Assembly (NCBI GenBank): GCA_963928645.1
Contig: CAWVGT010000189.1
Span: 1 to 6,806, forward strand
Direction: 5' to 3'
DNA from: Fimadaptatus sp963928645
Lineage (GTDB): Bacteria > Bacillota > Clostridia > Christensenellales > Aristaeellaceae
Length of the DNA: 6,806 nt
The number at the start of each line of letters is the position of its first letter. Positions within the stretch are counted from its first letter, which is position 1. The notes under the pieces were generated by a model. That model ran no database searches. It was not told where the DNA came from and was given only the letters and a program-made list of their open reading frames with translations. Made by a program: the position numbers and the translations under genes. Positions 5,573 to 6,806 of this stretch are shown here, one piece after another.

Positions 5573-6013
5573 ATGCCAAAACGCAAGGATATATTGAACA
5601 TCGATCGCAGCGCCGACGGCGTGGCCGTGTGCGTGACCGGACAGCGCGACTGCGATCAGCTGATACGCGCGGGGCGGGAGCTGGCCGACCGCACCGGCGG
5701 CGAGCTGATAGTGATGAGCGCGCTGCCGCGGCTGTACGGCCAGGACACGGCGCGCGTGCTGGAATACCTGTACGAATGCAGCGCCCATGTGGGCGCCGAG
5801 ATGCTGGTCATGTACACCGACCGCCCGCTCGAGGCGCTGACCGACGGCTTCAAAAAGCGCGGCATAGGCCATGTGCTGCTGGGCGAGCCGCGCCGGCGCA
5901 GCTCGCAGCTGCGGGCACGGCTGATGGGCGGCTATCCGGGGGCCCGGTACTACTCGCTCGACGCGAGCGGCCGCGCGGCGCAGGCGCTGCAGCCGGCCGG
6001 CTGCGCGCTCTAG
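5573..6013 (+). CDS. standalone universal stress protein, UspA/KdpD-type domain
   Basis: The product is 146 aa. The ATG at 5573 is chosen because AGAGGTG (5561-5567) precedes it at the right distance; the in-frame ATG at 5555 has no ribosome site. Residues 16-50 have the usual opening of the KdpD-like Usp domain (GVAVCVTGQ, a Cys, then LIRAG, ELADRTGGELIVMSAL). Residues 60-81 hold EYLYECSAHVGAEMLVMYTD, and 97-108 GIGHVLLGEPRRR, which corresponds to the 'VVG-(K/E)-P-R-R' end strand of that domain. The classical ATP-binding G-x2-G-x9-G-(S/T) signature is not seen. The tail (120-146) is short and unremarkable. Similar small UspA proteins occur widely in Clostridia; most have no known ligand. It has its own promoter and terminator, so it is a single-gene unit, divergent from the His/Cys membrane protein gene. 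Cytoplasmic; the physiological role is not deducible from sequence. Confidence 0.88.
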   Translation: MPKRKDILNIDRSADGVAVCVTGQRDCDQLIRAGRELADRTGGELIVMSALPRLYGQDTARVLEYLYECSAHVGAEMLVMYTDRPLEALTDGFKKRGIGHVLLGEPRRRSSQLRARLMGGYPGARYYSLDASGRAAQALQPAGCAL

Positions 6014-6034
6014 CGGCGCTTACATAGCCCGGCA

Positions 6035-6092
6035 CGCCCGTATGCGGGCGCTCTGTCGCCGGAAGGGTCGCGCGGCCCTTCCGGCGATCTTT
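6035..6092 (+). terminator. double hairpin terminator after the Usp gene
   Basis: A first hairpin CGCCCG-TATG-CGGGCG (6035-6050) is followed by a strong one: 12-bp perfect arms at 6056-6067 and 6076-6087 with an 8-base loop, then TCTTT. The T run is short, but the stem is among the strongest in the window and sits about 45 bases after the stop codon. Confidence 0.78.
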
Positions 6093-6688
6093 GCGCGGGC
6101 GCGGCGCTTATCGCTTCCAATTTATATATGGAGGCGCAACGCGGGCGGCTGAAGCTGGAAAAGCGGCGCTTACGGGGCGGGCGGCCGGGCGGAGCCACGG
6201 CGAGGGCCTGCACGCGGCTCGGGGCGCTGCCCTTGCGGGCCATCCGCCCGGGCGGCAACTCCTGCGCGGCCCGGCCCGAACGCTGCCGGCAACCGTACAA
6301 GGCTGACAAGCGCGCTTGCGGACGGCCTGTCGCCCGCCCTTTCGATGAAGCCGCCGCTCTGTCGCCGGACAGTCCGCCGCGAGCGGCCCGTACCCGCGAT
6401 CATGCCAGGCAGCTGCGCGCCCGCAGGCAGCTCGCGGCGCTGCGTCCCGCCGAGATACGCGCGCTTGCGTCGGGCCCAAGCATCCGCAACGATGCGCGTC
6501 CCGGGCTTGAGCGGGCGACCCGCGGCGCGGCTGCGCTTGCCCGAACGGCCAGACCGCACCCGCGCGCCATGGCCGGCCTGCGCGCCCCGCACGCCGACCG
6601 AACCGCGTAAACCCACGAGCGTTCCCGCGCTCATATCGCGGCGCGCCGCACAGCCCGATGCGCTCACCCGTACATGCCGCGGCCATAG
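6093..6688. other. GC-rich stretch with no supportable gene
   Basis: Several overlapping open frames exist on both strands, but all translate to Arg/Ala/Pro/Gly-rich chains without domains, and none has the ATA-rich isoleucine use of the real genes. The 10-mer GCGGCGCTTA occurs at 6101 and 6163, with a third copy at 6013 near the Usp stop codon; GCGCGCTTGCG occurs at 6310 and 6459; a 9-bp inverted repeat GCCGCGAGC / GCTCGCGGC lies at 6376-6384 and 6430-6438. The bases at 6103-6122 loosely resemble the GGCGCTTCGCGCTTCCG block of the 191-bp array. No known RNA gene is recognised. Confidence 0.5.
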
Positions 6689-6716
6689 AAAAAAGCCCGG
6701 ATCAAAATCCGAGCTT
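6689..6716 (-). terminator. intrinsic terminator of the tRNA-Met gene
   Basis: On the minus strand AAGCTCGGAT / ATCCGGGCTT form a 10-bp stem with one G-T wobble (6693-6702 and 6707-6716) and a 4-base loop, running into six T (6689-6694). It begins six bases after the tRNA, a textbook arrangement. Confidence 0.9.
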
Positions 6717-6721
6717 ATCAG

Positions 6722-6795
6722 TAGCGGCGGTGGGATTCGAACCTACGACACTCCGGGTATGAACCGAATGCTCTAGCCAACTGAGCTACGCCGCC
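6722..6795 (-). tRNA. tRNA-Met (anticodon CAT, elongator type)
   Basis: A 74-base cloverleaf read on the minus strand: acceptor GGCGGCG / CGCCGCT (pair 1-72 is G-U), D arm GCTC / GAGC with loop AGTTGGCTA, anticodon arm TTCGG-TTCATAC-CCGGA, five-base variable loop GTGTC, T arm GTAGG-TTCGAAT-CCCAC and discriminator A. The CAT anticodon could also belong to tRNA-Ile2 (lysidine-modified) or initiator tRNA. The anticodon arm (CGGTTCATACCCG) and acceptor resemble the Bacillus elongator tRNA-Met as I recall it, and the initiator's hallmark G-C pairs in the anticodon stem are absent. The 3' CCA is not encoded. The T stem has an A51-C63 mismatch. The gene may be the last of an operon continuing beyond the right edge. 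Confidence 0.92.
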
Positions 6796-6806
6796 AAAGT
6801 TGCGGG

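Noticed and set aside
6128..6610. Plus-strand open frame of 160 residues near the right end
   Set aside because: Arg/Ala-rich without domain or hydrophobic core, no ribosome site at proper distance, and competing open frames on both strands as expected from GC-rich noncoding DNA.
6108..6686. Minus-strand open frames of 165 and 192 residues downstream of the tRNA
   Set aside because: They lie after the tRNA terminator, lack a ribosome site and show an Arg/Ala/Gly composition with no recognisable domain.
6722..6795. tRNA-Ile2 (CAT read after lysidine modification)
   Set aside because: The anticodon loop TTCATAC and acceptor GGCGGCG fit elongator tRNA-Met better than the tRNA-Ile2 pattern I recall (loop CTCATAA); the ATA-rich codon use made this worth considering.

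Overview
The window reads as chromosomal DNA of a GC-rich, low-abundance-type Firmicute, most likely an uncultured Clostridia-class bacterium. The signs are AGGAGG-type ribosome sites, a TTG start, a small Clostridia-style UspA protein, a Hol44-type holin, WG repeats and a Bacillus-like tRNA-Met. The placement is by recognition from memory, not by search. Despite the high GC, isoleucine is mostly written ATA (31 of 46 Ile codons counted in the five genes).

Layout, left to right. (1) 2-2314, plus: the 3' part of a gene for an envelope protein with WG-type repeats outside the membrane, a six-helix membrane region and a C-terminal domain, closed by a long GC hairpin. (2) 2315-3508: a gene-free 1.2 kb stretch holding a tandem array of units of about 191 bp, three to four well conserved and decaying at both ends, then a small symmetric palindrome. 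(3) 3871-3509, minus: a 120-residue single-pass membrane protein with an acidic tail built on a Gly-Asp-Met tetrapeptide repeat. (4) 4026-4310, plus: a 94-residue Hol44-like holin from a TTG start, with no other phage gene in view. (5) 5279-4311, minus: a membrane-anchored protein with an extracytoplasmic His/Cys metal-site motif. Its stop codon abuts the holin stop with no gap, and the first leftward terminator lies beyond the holin, so its transcript should run antisense through the holin gene. (6) 5573-6013, plus: a standalone universal stress protein of the UspA/KdpD type, with an extended -10 promoter and a strong terminator. (7) 6093-6688: GC-rich DNA without a supportable gene. (8) 6795-6722, minus: tRNA-Met(CAT) followed by a clear intrinsic terminator.

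The genes do not form an obvious pathway. Three of the five encode envelope proteins of unknown role. The most unusual items are the 191-bp array, the GDM-repeat membrane protein, and the lone holin nested antisense in the 3' end of a neighbouring transcript.
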